Position numbers and translations under genes: made by a program. Below, one piece after another: positions 1 to 5,387 of a stretch of 5,387 nt of DNA; the first letter of the stretch is position 1, and each line of letters starts with the position of its first letter. Source of the stretch: Clostridiales bacterium (lineage in GTDB: Bacteria; Bacillota; Clostridia; Saccharofermentanales; UBA5734); the NCBI GenBank assembly GCA_007133255.1, contig SLMY01000187.1, positions 1-5,387 of the forward strand, given 5' to 3'. The notes under the pieces were generated by a model. The model searched no databases. It was given only the letters and a program-made list of their open reading frames with translations, and was not told where the DNA came from.

Positions 1-40
1 AAAAAACCCTGGAGCAATTGAACGCTTCAGGGTTTTCTTT
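1..40 (-). terminator. Intrinsic terminator after thrC
   Basis: Bases 3-11 (AAAACCCTG on the plus strand) pair perfectly with 28-36 (CAGGGTTTT). Three more pairs (13-15 with 24-26) follow a single mismatch, and the loop is 8 nt. Read on the minus strand the hairpin ends in a run of at least six T at the window edge, and it lies 24 nt past the thrC stop, as expected for Rho-independent termination. On the plus strand the one mismatch becomes a G-U pair and the hairpin is followed by TTTTCTTT, so it could also stop a convergent gene outside the window. Confidence 0.85.
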
Positions 41-64
41 GTCGCTTTGTGGGAGAATACCGCT

Positions 65-1570
65 TTATGAAAGAAGGATTGATACAACAAAAGCCTGCAT
101 CATGTCCGGAGTAATTTTTTCATCGTGCAGGACTGGTTTTTGTGAAAGATCACGCAGTGTTTCCGGAATTTCCAGACCGCTTTCTTTAGACAGCTCTTCC
201 AGCAGCACTTTATCACTTCTGCCGTTGCTGTATCCATTGCCAAAGATCGCGTCGCAAACCGCGTCACTGAACTTCAGCGGACTGGCCGTGGAGACAAAAA
301 TAGTTTTTGTGGCATCTTTCGAACGAGCGGCGTATCGGCCATACACATTAAATCCAACAGCTGTATGTGTATCAATAACATGATCAGTACGGTCGTAAAC
401 ATTGCTGATTGTTTTCAAGGTGCCTTTTTCATCAGCGAAGCCACCAACAAAGACAGCTTGCATTTTCTTCAATGTTTGCTGATCAATCTGATAATGGCCT
501 GTTTCACTTAAAGCCTGCATCCACTCGCTGACCTTGTCTGAATTCCTGTCAGTCAGCTCAAAAAGCAGCCGCTCCAGATTACTTGAGACTAAAATATCCA
601 TAGAAGGTGAGTTTGTGGCGAAAAAATCACGACGCCTGTCATAATGTCCATTACGGACAAAATCAGACAAGACTTTATTGCGATTTGACGCGCAAATCAG
701 CTTATGGACAGGCATTCCCATTTTATGAGCATACCAGGCTGCCAGTATATTTCCGAAATTGCCGGTTGGAACAACAAGATTAATCGCTTCGCCCGGCTCT
801 ATTTTTTCTGACTTGATTAAATCGGCATAGGCGGAACAGTAATACACAATCTGCGGGACAAGGCGGCCCCAGTTAATGGAGTTTGCCGACGACAATATTT
901 TCCCTTTCGACCGCAGCGCTTCTTTGAATGTGTCATTACCAAATATGGTTTTCACGCCATTTTGTGTATCGTCGAAACTGCCTTCAACAGCCACCACATA
1001 GCAGTTTTTGCCTTCCTGCGTGATCATCTGCAGTTTCTGGGCCGTACTGACACCCTCTGCCGGATAGAAAACCACCACCGATGTGCCATCAACATCTCTG
1101 AATCCTTCAAGCGCGGCTTTGCCTGTATCGCCGGATGTCGCGGTAAGAATACAGATGTCTGCCTGTTCCCCTGTTTTCTCGACAGCGGCCTTCATCAGAT
1201 GCGGCAGCAGCTGCAGCGCTATGTCTTTAAACGCGGCCGTGGGCCCATGCCATAACTCAAGCATATATTCCTGGTCGCAGTATTTATTGATCTGAACCAG
1301 AGGAGCCGGATGCTCGCCGAACTTTTCTTCATCGTAAGCGGCTTCAACCATTGTCTGGAGCTCATCTTTCGAATAATCGCTCAGATACATCGACAATATC
1401 TGAACCGCCCGATCCTGATAACGCTGACCGGCCATGTCTTTAAACTGGCTGATATCAAGCCGGGGGATCTGCTCAGGAACGAATAATCCGCCATCTGGCG
1501 CAATTCCCTGTTTAATTACCTGCGCAGATGAATAGCGCGTCTGGTCACCACGTGTACTAATATATTCCAT
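65..1570 (-). CDS. thrC: Threonine synthase (PLP enzyme)
   Basis: Threonine synthase converts O-phospho-L-homoserine and water to L-threonine and phosphate, the last step of threonine biosynthesis, in the cytoplasm with pyridoxal phosphate. In the 501-aa protein counted from the preferred start, the N-terminal domain opens with MEYISTRG, typical of the long ThrC form. The PLP-binding lysine is K115 in HGPTAAFKD (108-116). TSGDTGK (145-151) and PTGNFGN (268-274) are the phosphate/cofactor loops, NWGR lies at 233-236, and TNSPSMDILVSSNLER at 319-334 is a family hallmark. The length of about 500 aa is normal and no key residue is missing. An in-frame ATG two codons earlier (1574-1576) directly abuts the GGAGG, leaving no spacing. 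The ATG at 1568-1570 sits 6 nt from it and is chosen. The gene is last in the run, 123 nt after the TPR-protein stop, and is followed by a terminator. It may have its own promoter. Function is certain from motifs; regulation is inferred. Confidence 0.97.
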   Translation of the reverse strand: MEYISTRGDQTRYSSAQVIKQGIAPDGGLFVPEQIPRLDISQFKDMAGQRYQDRAVQILSMYLSDYSKDELQTMVEAAYDEEKFGEHPAPLVQINKYCDQEYMLELWHGPTAAFKDIALQLLPHLMKAAVEKTGEQADICILTATSGDTGKAALEGFRDVDGTSVVVFYPAEGVSTAQKLQMITQEGKNCYVVAVEGSFDDTQNGVKTIFGNDTFKEALRSKGKILSSANSINWGRLVPQIVYYCSAYADLIKSEKIEPGEAINLVVPTGNFGNILAAWYAHKMGMPVHKLICASNRNKVLSDFVRNGHYDRRRDFFATNSPSMDILVSSNLERLLFELTDRNSDKVSEWMQALSETGHYQIDQQTLKKMQAVFVGGFADEKGTLKTISNVYDRTDHVIDTHTAVGFNVYGRYAARSKDATKTIFVSTASPLKFSDAVCDAIFGNGYSNGRSDKVLLEELSKESGLEIPETLRDLSQKPVLHDEKITPDMMQAFVVSILLS

Positions 1571-1576
1571 TTTCAT

Positions 1577-1581
1577 CCTCC
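1577..1581 (-). promoter_or_regulatory. Ribosome binding site that decides the thrC start
   Basis: The minus strand reads CTTGGAGGATGAAAATGG. GGAGG is followed with no gap by one ATG and, after 6 nt, by a second in-frame ATG. Ribosomes need about 5-9 nt between this element and the start, so the second ATG (1568-1570) is favoured, giving 501 rather than 503 residues. Confidence 0.8.
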
Positions 1582-1620
1582 AAGTAGAATGTGCTGTGTC
1601 CTATTTTTGCTGGTGCGCAA

Positions 1621-1649
1621 ATTATTTTTCAGGATGGGCTGCCTGGCAT
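1621..1649 (-). promoter_or_regulatory. Possible sigma-70-type promoter for thrC
   Basis: In the 123-nt gap before thrC the minus strand has ATGCCA (1644-1649, 4 of 6 matches to TTGACA), a 17-nt spacer, then AATAAT (1621-1626, 5 of 6 matches to TATAAT). Transcription would begin near 1614 and leave a leader of about 44 nt with the GGAGG site. The spacing is ideal but the -35 match is only moderate, so chance is possible. No attenuator hairpin or riboswitch-like structure was found in the gap. Confidence 0.35.
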
Positions 1650-1693
1650 CAGTCGTGTATCGCGAAATTCTTCAGCCAGACTATATATACAAG

Positions 1694-3130
1694 CTAATAC
1701 CCCATTTCTCTCAGGCGGTTAGCTGAATAGCCGGCAATGTCTCTGCCTGAGAAAGTATCAACTACATACTCATAATAAGGTCTGGCGGCTTCGTATTGAC
1801 CCAGCATTTGATAACAGCGGCCCGTATAATAAGCAGTTCCACCGCCATAATTTCCGGGATCAAGTTCAAATGCTTTTAAGTAAAGTACCAGTGCGTCTTC
1901 ATATGCTTCGCTGTCGAACAAAGCTCTTCCCGCAACCCGAAATTCATTTGCAGCTGGCCTGGCAATCTCATCCATAAGGTCATTAACTTCGCTGAGCAGT
2001 TCACCTGCATTCAGCTCTTGATTTTCAGGCTGAGCTGCCGCTGGTACTGCTTCAAGAATTGTCCGGGCCATGAAAAGCTGGTCTGCGGCTGACATCAAGT
2101 CTTCAGACTGCAAATTCCTGGCTTGCTGCAAGGCATTCACTGCCTGGTCGACCAGCAGTATATCAGGATCCGTCGTTGGTTCAGGTGTCGGCAGCGGATC
2201 AACAGGCGGTTCTGTCTCAGTTGGCTGCAGTGTTGTTGTTGTGTCCGGAGCATCTGTCTCATCCGGATCAGGCTCTGTATGAGTAGTTTCGTCAGGAGCA
2301 TCTGTCGTCGGTTCTGTTTCTGGCAGCGACGTTTCGGTGCTGTCCTGATCATCGGTTTCAGTTATGCCTGGCTGATCAAACAAATGGCCATATTCAGCCA
2401 GCAGCGCGTTAATCTCTTCATCATCTGACGCCATTAACTCAAGACGGCTGAGAAGCCATTCAAGCTGATCCGCGTCTGTATCGCGGTCAGCTCTGGCTGA
2501 GGAAACCAGACGAACGCCTGCGAAGATCAGCAAAACCACCAGAATCACACCACCCAGTACCGGTGCCGCCAGCCTCAGATAATCTGACAGCTGGCGAGGA
2601 CTTTCCACAAAAGTTTCCTCTTCAACTTGATCACCCTGCCGCAATAATTCCTGCCGTTCACGATCGCTGGCCATTTTGACTTTTTTCTTTCGTTTAATTT
2701 TCTCAAGAATAGCTGATGTGTTGATTGCCGCCTTGCCGCTGTGTGATTTATGGCCTTCAGTTTTTTCTGCTTCAGAAGCCAAATGCAACTCTTGCTGCAG
2801 TGTCTCAATACAATTTTCTGCTTCACCCAGCCACTGTGCTTCAAGCTGACCTTGTTCAACAGCCTGCGTTGTCAATGCCAAAGCTTCTTCATAGGCTTCA
2901 TCTTGAGCCAGCAGGCAGCCCGCCAGAAACGAGGCCATGCCAAAACGCGGGTAATCAGAAGCAAGCCGACGCAGCGCGATCAGGGCGATATCAGAACTGT
3001 CGTGGCTGATATGTTCTACTGATTTATTATATAAATGCAAAGCCTGCTCCATCTCTCGTGTTTTAGCGAAAGATGGAACCTGATGCTGTTCTAACTGTTG
3101 AAACTGGTCGATCATTTGCTGCCAGTTCAC
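1694..3130 (-). CDS. Single-pass membrane protein with cytoplasmic helical and extracytoplasmic TPR domains
   Basis: I do not recognise a named family. The 478-aa protein has five visible parts. Residues 1-120 are a helical region with a TPR-like helix pair at about 48-95 (ALRRLASDYPRFG, then FLAGCLLAQDEAYEEAL). Residues 121-184 are a charged stretch with a basic patch KIKRKKKVK (144-152). One transmembrane helix spans about 187-208. A linker at 257-323 is made almost only of Thr, Asp, Glu and Pro. Two TPR units sit at about 394-427 (GRALFDSEAYEDALVLYLKAF) and 430-463 (YYTGRCYQMLGQYEAARPYY). The basic patch before the helix predicts N-in, C-out topology with the linker in or across the cell wall. 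There is no signal peptide or LPXTG motif. The start is GTG (3128-3130), 6 nt after a strong GAGGTGAT site. The gene lies downstream of folC in the same operon. TPRs bind proteins, so an envelope scaffold or assembly role is plausible, but that is inference. Confidence 0.85.
   Translation of the reverse strand: MNWQQMIDQFQQLEQHQVPSFAKTREMEQALHLYNKSVEHISHDSSDIALIALRRLASDYPRFGMASFLAGCLLAQDEAYEEALALTTQAVEQGQLEAQWLGEAENCIETLQQELHLASEAEKTEGHKSHSGKAAINTSAILEKIKRKKKVKMASDRERQELLRQGDQVEEETFVESPRQLSDYLRLAAPVLGGVILVVLLIFAGVRLVSSARADRDTDADQLEWLLSRLELMASDDEEINALLAEYGHLFDQPGITETDDQDSTETSLPETEPTTDAPDETTHTEPDPDETDAPDTTTTLQPTETEPPVDPLPTPEPTTDPDILLVDQAVNALQQARNLQSEDLMSAADQLFMARTILEAVPAAAQPENQELNAGELLSEVNDLMDEIARPAANEFRVAGRALFDSEAYEDALVLYLKAFELDPGNYGGGTAYYTGRCYQMLGQYEAARPYYEYVVDTFSGRDIAGYSANRLREMGY
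2162..2362 (-). repeat. Low-complexity Thr/Asp/Glu/Pro linker with an internal short repeat
   Basis: This stretch codes for residues 257-323 of the TPR membrane protein. A 12-bp exact direct repeat (ggagcatctgtc on the plus strand, at 2247-2258 and 2295-2306, 48 bp apart) encodes TDAP in both copies, giving two TDAPD motifs 16 residues apart. Nearby are TEPTTD (272-277) and PEPTTD (316-321) variants and an (ACA)4 run coding for four Thr. The pattern suggests growth by slippage or unequal exchange. Such linkers are often wall-spanning and possibly O-glycosylated; that last point is inference. Confidence 0.7.
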
Positions 3131-3204
3131 GCTTTCATCACCTCATCTAACAAATAGTCTTTATCCAGATCATCTGTTATTGATTTAAAAACCGCTTGAA
3201 GGAC
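3127..3204 (-). other. Open -1 frame across the folC stop, with slippery heptamer (possible frameshifted FolC tail)
   Basis: folC ends CGG TTT TTA AAT CAA TAA. Bases 3189-3183 form T_TTA_AAT, an X_XXY_YYZ heptamer in the folC frame. The -1 frame is open from 3204 through 3130 (25 codons). If entered at the heptamer it adds 18 residues after Asn470, SITDDLDKDYLLDEVMKA, and stops with TGA at 3129-3127. That stop overlaps the GTG start of the next gene as GTGA, the same 4-bp geometry as the gtrA/folC ATGA overlap. The frame contains no good start of its own. It could be a relict tail after a 1-nt indel in the T5/A3 tract, a recoding site, a sequence error, or chance. Confidence 0.4.
3137..3144 (-). 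promoter_or_regulatory. Strong ribosome binding site for the TPR membrane protein
   Basis: The minus strand reads GAGGTGAT, an eight-base match to the complement of the usual 16S rRNA tail, ending 6 nt before the GTG start at 3128-3130. It supports the GTG over other starts: the nearer ATG (3136-3138) is in another frame and meets a stop after three codons. Confidence 0.8.
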
Positions 3205-4592
3205 TCACGCAGCGCACCCATCAGATATAACGAACCAAAGGCACAAATAGCGGTATGTCCGCTGCCGGATAACTTGAGTGCCTGCCGGGCACATTCAGCA
3301 GAATTCTTAGCGGTATAAACTATATCTTCCCCATTATAACCGGACGCAGGGGTCTTACGCAATCTAAGCGTCATTTGCCTCGCCTGCTCAGCCAGTGCCT
3401 TAGCCGGCAAAGCTCTTGGGTTATCAGGACTGGTGCAAACTATAGCTTTTACATGATATCGAGTTTTGTCGTTAATAACCGCGGCCAGCATGTCTTCTGT
3501 CTGCTTATCCTTCAACATACCCGCGATCAGTATGATCTCCTGGTCAGTAAATAGCTTGTCCAGGGTCTGTCTGAGCGCCTGACAGCTTTGGGGGTTATGC
3601 GCGCCATCAAGTATGAGTCGCGGATCTTCTGATAACAGTTCCATTCGGGCCGGCCATCTGGCCGCTTTAACACCAATTGAAACGGCGTCTTGACCAGCAA
3701 GACTCAGGTCAAGACAGACAACAGCCGCCATCAGCGCGTTGAGCGGCTGATGGATCCCCAGCAAGTTTGTTTCTAGTTTCAGCTGATAGGGCTTGGCGAG
3801 AAAAGACTGACCGTGCCAGCTATATTCAATCAGTTCCAGCTGGTCTTGTTGAACCAGATGCAATTGTGCTTGTTTAGCTTCGCACGTTTTCCTGATCACT
3901 TCATAGGCGTCATGGCAATCAGATTCGCTCAGGTGCAGCTGTTTTGGGTCAAACAGATAAACGGGTACACCCTGCTTGATAATACCCGCTTTCTCAGCAG
4001 CGATTTCACGCATTGTTTCCCCGAGTCTGTCTGTGTGGTCGAATCCAAGCGCTGTTATCAGGCAGGCAATGGGTTTCTGAATGATATTGGTAGAATCCAG
4101 TCTTCCACCCAATCCGGTTTCAAGCACAACCACATCACAAGACTGTGCCGAAAAATGACAAAACGCCAGTGCGGTCAGAATCTCAAACTCAGTGGGTTGT
4201 TCTAATCCTTCACGCGTCATCTGTTCTACAGCGTTTTTAATCTGTGTCATCAGGCCGGCAAATTCAGATTCAGGAATCTCTCCACTGGCTTCATTTATTT
4301 TAATTTCTTTTAGTCCTTCCAGTCCTTCTATAACACGAATTCTTTCAGTCAGGCGGTTAATATAAGGTGATGTGTACAAACCTGTCTTTTTGCCGGACGC
4401 AGCCAGTATTGAAGCCAGATAGCAGCTGACAGAGCCTTTGCCATTGGTGCCAGCTATATGAATACACGTCAGTTGATCCTGAGGATCGCCCAACAGATGC
4501 ATGAGTCGCTTCATTCTGTGCAGACCCAGCTTAATACCGAATCTAAGCGCGTCCGTTAAATACGTTCTAGCTTGCTCATATGACAGACTCAT
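3177..4592 (-). CDS. folC: Folylpolyglutamate synthase / dihydrofolate synthase
   Basis: FolC is a cytoplasmic Mur-ligase-family enzyme that uses ATP to add glutamate to tetrahydrofolate and, in many bacteria, also to dihydropteroate. The 471-aa protein shows RFGIKLGLHRM (17-27), P-loop AGTNGKGS (47-54), TSPYINRLTERIRV (74-87), ETGLGGRLDSTN (158-169), GFDHTDRLG (183-191), AAEKAGIIK (198-206, with the lysine that is carbamylated in the family), LDGAHNP (328-334) and GSLYLMGALR (453-462). The Mur-ligase central and C-terminal domains are complete. The family is usually about 420-450 aa; part of the excess is an insertion at 88-104. The ATG start (4590-4592) overlaps the gtrA stop as ATGA, and a GAGG at 4603-4606 inside gtrA lies 10 nt upstream, so translation is probably coupled. 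The frame ends naturally for the family, but see the open -1 frame at its end. Whether it is bifunctional cannot be told from sequence alone. Confidence 0.97.
   Translation of the reverse strand: MSLSYEQARTYLTDALRFGIKLGLHRMKRLMHLLGDPQDQLTCIHIAGTNGKGSVSCYLASILAASGKKTGLYTSPYINRLTERIRVIEGLEGLKEIKINEASGEIPESEFAGLMTQIKNAVEQMTREGLEQPTEFEILTALAFCHFSAQSCDVVVLETGLGGRLDSTNIIQKPIACLITALGFDHTDRLGETMREIAAEKAGIIKQGVPVYLFDPKQLHLSESDCHDAYEVIRKTCEAKQAQLHLVQQDQLELIEYSWHGQSFLAKPYQLKLETNLLGIHQPLNALMAAVVCLDLSLAGQDAVSIGVKAARWPARMELLSEDPRLILDGAHNPQSCQALRQTLDKLFTDQEIILIAGMLKDKQTEDMLAAVINDKTRYHVKAIVCTSPDNPRALPAKALAEQARQMTLRLRKTPASGYNGEDIVYTAKNSAECARQALKLSGSGHTAICAFGSLYLMGALRESFKRFLNQ
4312..4329 (-). repeat. 9-bp tandem duplication in folC
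   Basis: On the plus strand agtccttcc (4312-4320) is followed at once by agtccttct (4321-4329), eight of nine bases identical. It keeps the frame and encodes EGLEGL (89-94) in a FolC surface insertion that most relatives lack. A slippage origin is likely. Confidence 0.6.
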
Positions 4593-5110
4593 CTTTTTCC
4601 AACCTCAGTAAAAATATAAAATTTGCTGACCAGATAATTACCAACAACAACAAAAAACTGCGATAAAACCTTGCTGACAGATATCTCCCAGCGCATGAGG
4701 GGGATCAACAAAGTTAGTCCGATGATGTTGTATAGTAAAAACATAGCGCCATATTCAAATAAAAGTGAAATCAGGATCCTGGAAGAAAAAAATCGGTACA
4801 ATTCTTTTAAGACGGGCCCATGAGAACGAAAAACCAAAAGACGATTAAGAATATACGCAACTAGAATCGCGATCATGATCGCCGGAATATTCGATACCCA
4901 CCAGCGCTGATGGCCTATGAAATAACTTAGAACTGTGAAGACGCCCAGATTAACCAGAGTTGTGACGCCGCCAACAATCAGGTATAAAATAACCTCACGG
5001 TTCACAACAAGACGTAGCAGCCGGAGTGTCTGGGGTCTGGACACCTCCGGCTCCGCGTCAATTTCTGCTTGTTGACTGATTTTTCGCTCTGTCTCAATAT
5101 CTGGCGGCAA
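4589..5110 (-). CDS. GtrA-family four-helix membrane protein
   Basis: GtrA-like proteins are small membrane proteins with four helices, thought to help move lipid-linked sugars across the membrane for modification of cell-envelope glycans; the exact role of this one is unknown. The 173-aa protein has a hydrophilic, acidic N-terminal stretch (1-35) and helices at about 40-64, 72-93, 107-135 and 145-167. Family signatures are NRLLVF (89-94) after helix 2 and NYLVSKFYIF (158-167) at the end of helix 4. The start is TTG (5108-5110): no ATG or GTG lies between it and the in-frame TAG 11 codons upstream, and AAAGGA sits 9 nt before it. A later start, losing part of the tail before helix 1, is possible. 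The stop overlaps the folC ATG by 4 bp. No glycosyltransferase partner, the usual neighbour of gtrA, is visible in the window. Confidence 0.9.
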   Translation of the reverse strand: MPPDIETERKISQQAEIDAEPEVSRPQTLRLLRLVVNREVILYLIVGGVTTLVNLGVFTVLSYFIGHQRWWVSNIPAIMIAILVAYILNRLLVFRSHGPVLKELYRFFSSRILISLLFEYGAMFLLYNIIGLTLLIPLMRWEISVSKVLSQFFVVVGNYLVSKFYIFTEVGKR

Positions 5111-5119
5111 CGTTAAAGA

Positions 5120-5125
5120 TCCTTT
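5120..5125 (-). promoter_or_regulatory. Ribosome binding site for the TTG start of the GtrA-family gene
   Basis: AAAGGA on the minus strand, 9 nt before TTG at 5108-5110. It is only a moderate Shine-Dalgarno match, but it is the only candidate that fits a start before the first membrane helix, and an in-frame stop lies just upstream. Confidence 0.5.
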
Positions 5126-5168
5126 CTGTTCAACTTGAAGCTAAAGACTACCTGATGGACTGATTATG

Positions 5169-5177
5169 ATTATATCA
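5169..5177 (-). promoter_or_regulatory. Extended -10 promoter candidate for gtrA-folC-TPR operon
   Basis: The minus strand reads TGATATAAT, a perfect extended -10 element (TG, one base, TATAAT). No good -35 is present at 16-18 nt upstream, which extended -10 promoters can tolerate. Transcription would start near 5162, giving a leader of about 50 nt before the TTG start. The TG and the next base are the TGA stop of the upstream gene. A 6-bp direct repeat (gattat twice, 5162-5173 on the plus strand) overlaps it. There is no terminator between the genes, so read-through from upstream is also possible. Confidence 0.5.
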
Positions 5178-5387
5178 GATCCGTTTAACAGGTGGGATAC
5201 GCGGTGTATCTGACGGCAAGGAAGGATCATCACCCGAGCCACTATCCGGCCCATCATCTAAGTAATCAGGATCATCGTCGCCATAATCATATGGATCATC
5301 ATCAGAAGGACCGTCGTTGTCACGATTTCTGATCAGGAGCCAGATTATAACCGCGGTCAGAATCAGGGAAAGAACACCAAAGACAAG
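5175..5387 (-). CDS. C-terminal end of unidentified membrane protein with aspartate-rich tail (partial)
   Basis: The last 70 residues of a gene that continues past the window edge; the start is not visible. Residues 1-19 of the fragment are a hydrophobic helix (VFGVLSLILTAVIIWLLI), followed by RNR and then about 35 residues very rich in Asp, with Gly, Pro and Tyr (DDDPYDYGDDDPDYLDDG), ending PRIPPVKRI and TGA at 5175-5177. The basic RNR after the helix suggests that the acidic tail is cytoplasmic and the missing part is outside, but the missing N-terminal part could change this. GGATCATC occurs three times on the plus strand (5224, 5269, 5293), each coding Asp-Asp-Pro in the same frame. The tail is far too long and acidic for an LPXTG sorting signal. 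No function can be assigned; reality as a gene is supported by the open frame to the edge, the coherent helix and the 64-nt spacing to gtrA. Confidence 0.7.
   Translation of the reverse strand, partial: LVFGVLSLILTAVIIWLLIRNRDNDGPSDDDPYDYGDDDPDYLDDGPDSGSGDDPSLPSDTPRIPPVKRI

Noticed and set aside
18..383. Plus-strand open frame of 121 codons.
   Set aside because: It is antisense to the conserved C-terminus of thrC, begins in the terminator hairpin, has no ribosome site, and its Ser/Leu-rich product looks like a shadow.
1577..1693. Possible riboswitch, T-box or attenuator leader before thrC.
   Set aside because: The only inverted repeats are 4-6 bp with long loops (for example TCTGGC/GCCAGG), there is no T-run terminator before the start, and no T-box signature is visible.
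2070..2428. Overlapping plus-strand frames and a minus-strand frame across the TPR-protein linker.
   Set aside because: The low-complexity linker leaves other frames open by composition. The products are Ser/Gly/Val or Arg/Gln-rich nonsense, and the main frame has a coherent domain order and a strong ribosome site.
3651..3664. Small hairpin CGGCC-ATCT-GGCCG.
   Set aside because: It is within conserved folC coding sequence, has only a 5-bp stem, and has no T run after it on either strand, so it is not a terminator.
3813..4205. Plus-strand open frame of 130 codons inside folC.
   Set aside because: It is antisense to FolC motifs (GLGGRLDSTN, AAEKAGIIK), has no Shine-Dalgarno site and no recognisable product.
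4869..4882. Perfect 14-bp palindrome GCGATCATGATCGC.
   Set aside because: It lies inside the second membrane helix of the GtrA-family protein and encodes the repetitive Ala-Ile-Met-Ile-Ala-Ile. Codon choice explains it, it has no loop for a hairpin, and it is not near a start.
5330..5387. C-terminal helix of the partial gene as an LPXTG sortase signal.
   Set aside because: About 50 residues, mostly acidic, follow the helix, whereas sorting signals end a few basic residues after it, and no LPXTG-like motif is visible in the fragment.

Overview
The window looks like a stretch of chromosome from a low-to-mid GC Gram-positive bacterium, most likely an anaerobic Bacillota of the Clostridia type. 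This rests on three things: strong Shine-Dalgarno sites (GGAGG, GAGGTGAT), use of TTG and GTG starts, and the long (~500 aa) form of threonine synthase next to a Firmicutes-style FolC. Genus cannot be told from the sequence. Base composition looks even across the window (by eye mid-to-high 40s % GC), and I see no insertion sequence, prophage gene, tRNA, rRNA or CRISPR array.

Everything is read from the minus strand, so gene order in the direction of transcription runs from high to low coordinates. (1) 5387-5175: 3' end of an unidentified membrane protein, one transmembrane helix plus an aspartate-rich tail. (2) 5110-4589: a GtrA-family four-helix membrane protein with a TTG start. (3) 4592-3177: folC, folylpolyglutamate/dihydrofolate synthase, overlapping gtrA by 4 bp (ATGA). 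(4) 3130-1694: a single-pass membrane protein with a cytoplasmic helical/TPR-like half and an outer TPR half joined by an acidic Thr/Pro/Asp linker, GTG start. (5) 1570-65: thrC, threonine synthase. (6) 40-1: an intrinsic terminator closing the run. No gap exceeds 120 bases; the largest (1571-1693) carries a possible thrC promoter.

The genes form a probable operon (gtrA-folC-TPR protein), perhaps starting at an extended -10 promoter that overlaps the stop codon of the upstream gene. thrC is either read through from it or driven by its own promoter. Functionally this is a mixed neighbourhood: envelope-related membrane proteins, folate polyglutamylation and threonine biosynthesis. I see no shared pathway that links them.

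Most of the window is ordinary housekeeping DNA and I do not see a new multi-gene system. The most interesting signal is at the folC/TPR junction. A T_TTA_AAT slippery heptamer sits two codons before the folC stop and leads into an open -1 frame, which ends exactly in a 4-bp GTGA overlap with the start of the next gene. This suggests either a relict or alternative FolC C-terminus, a frameshift mutation or error, or recoding.
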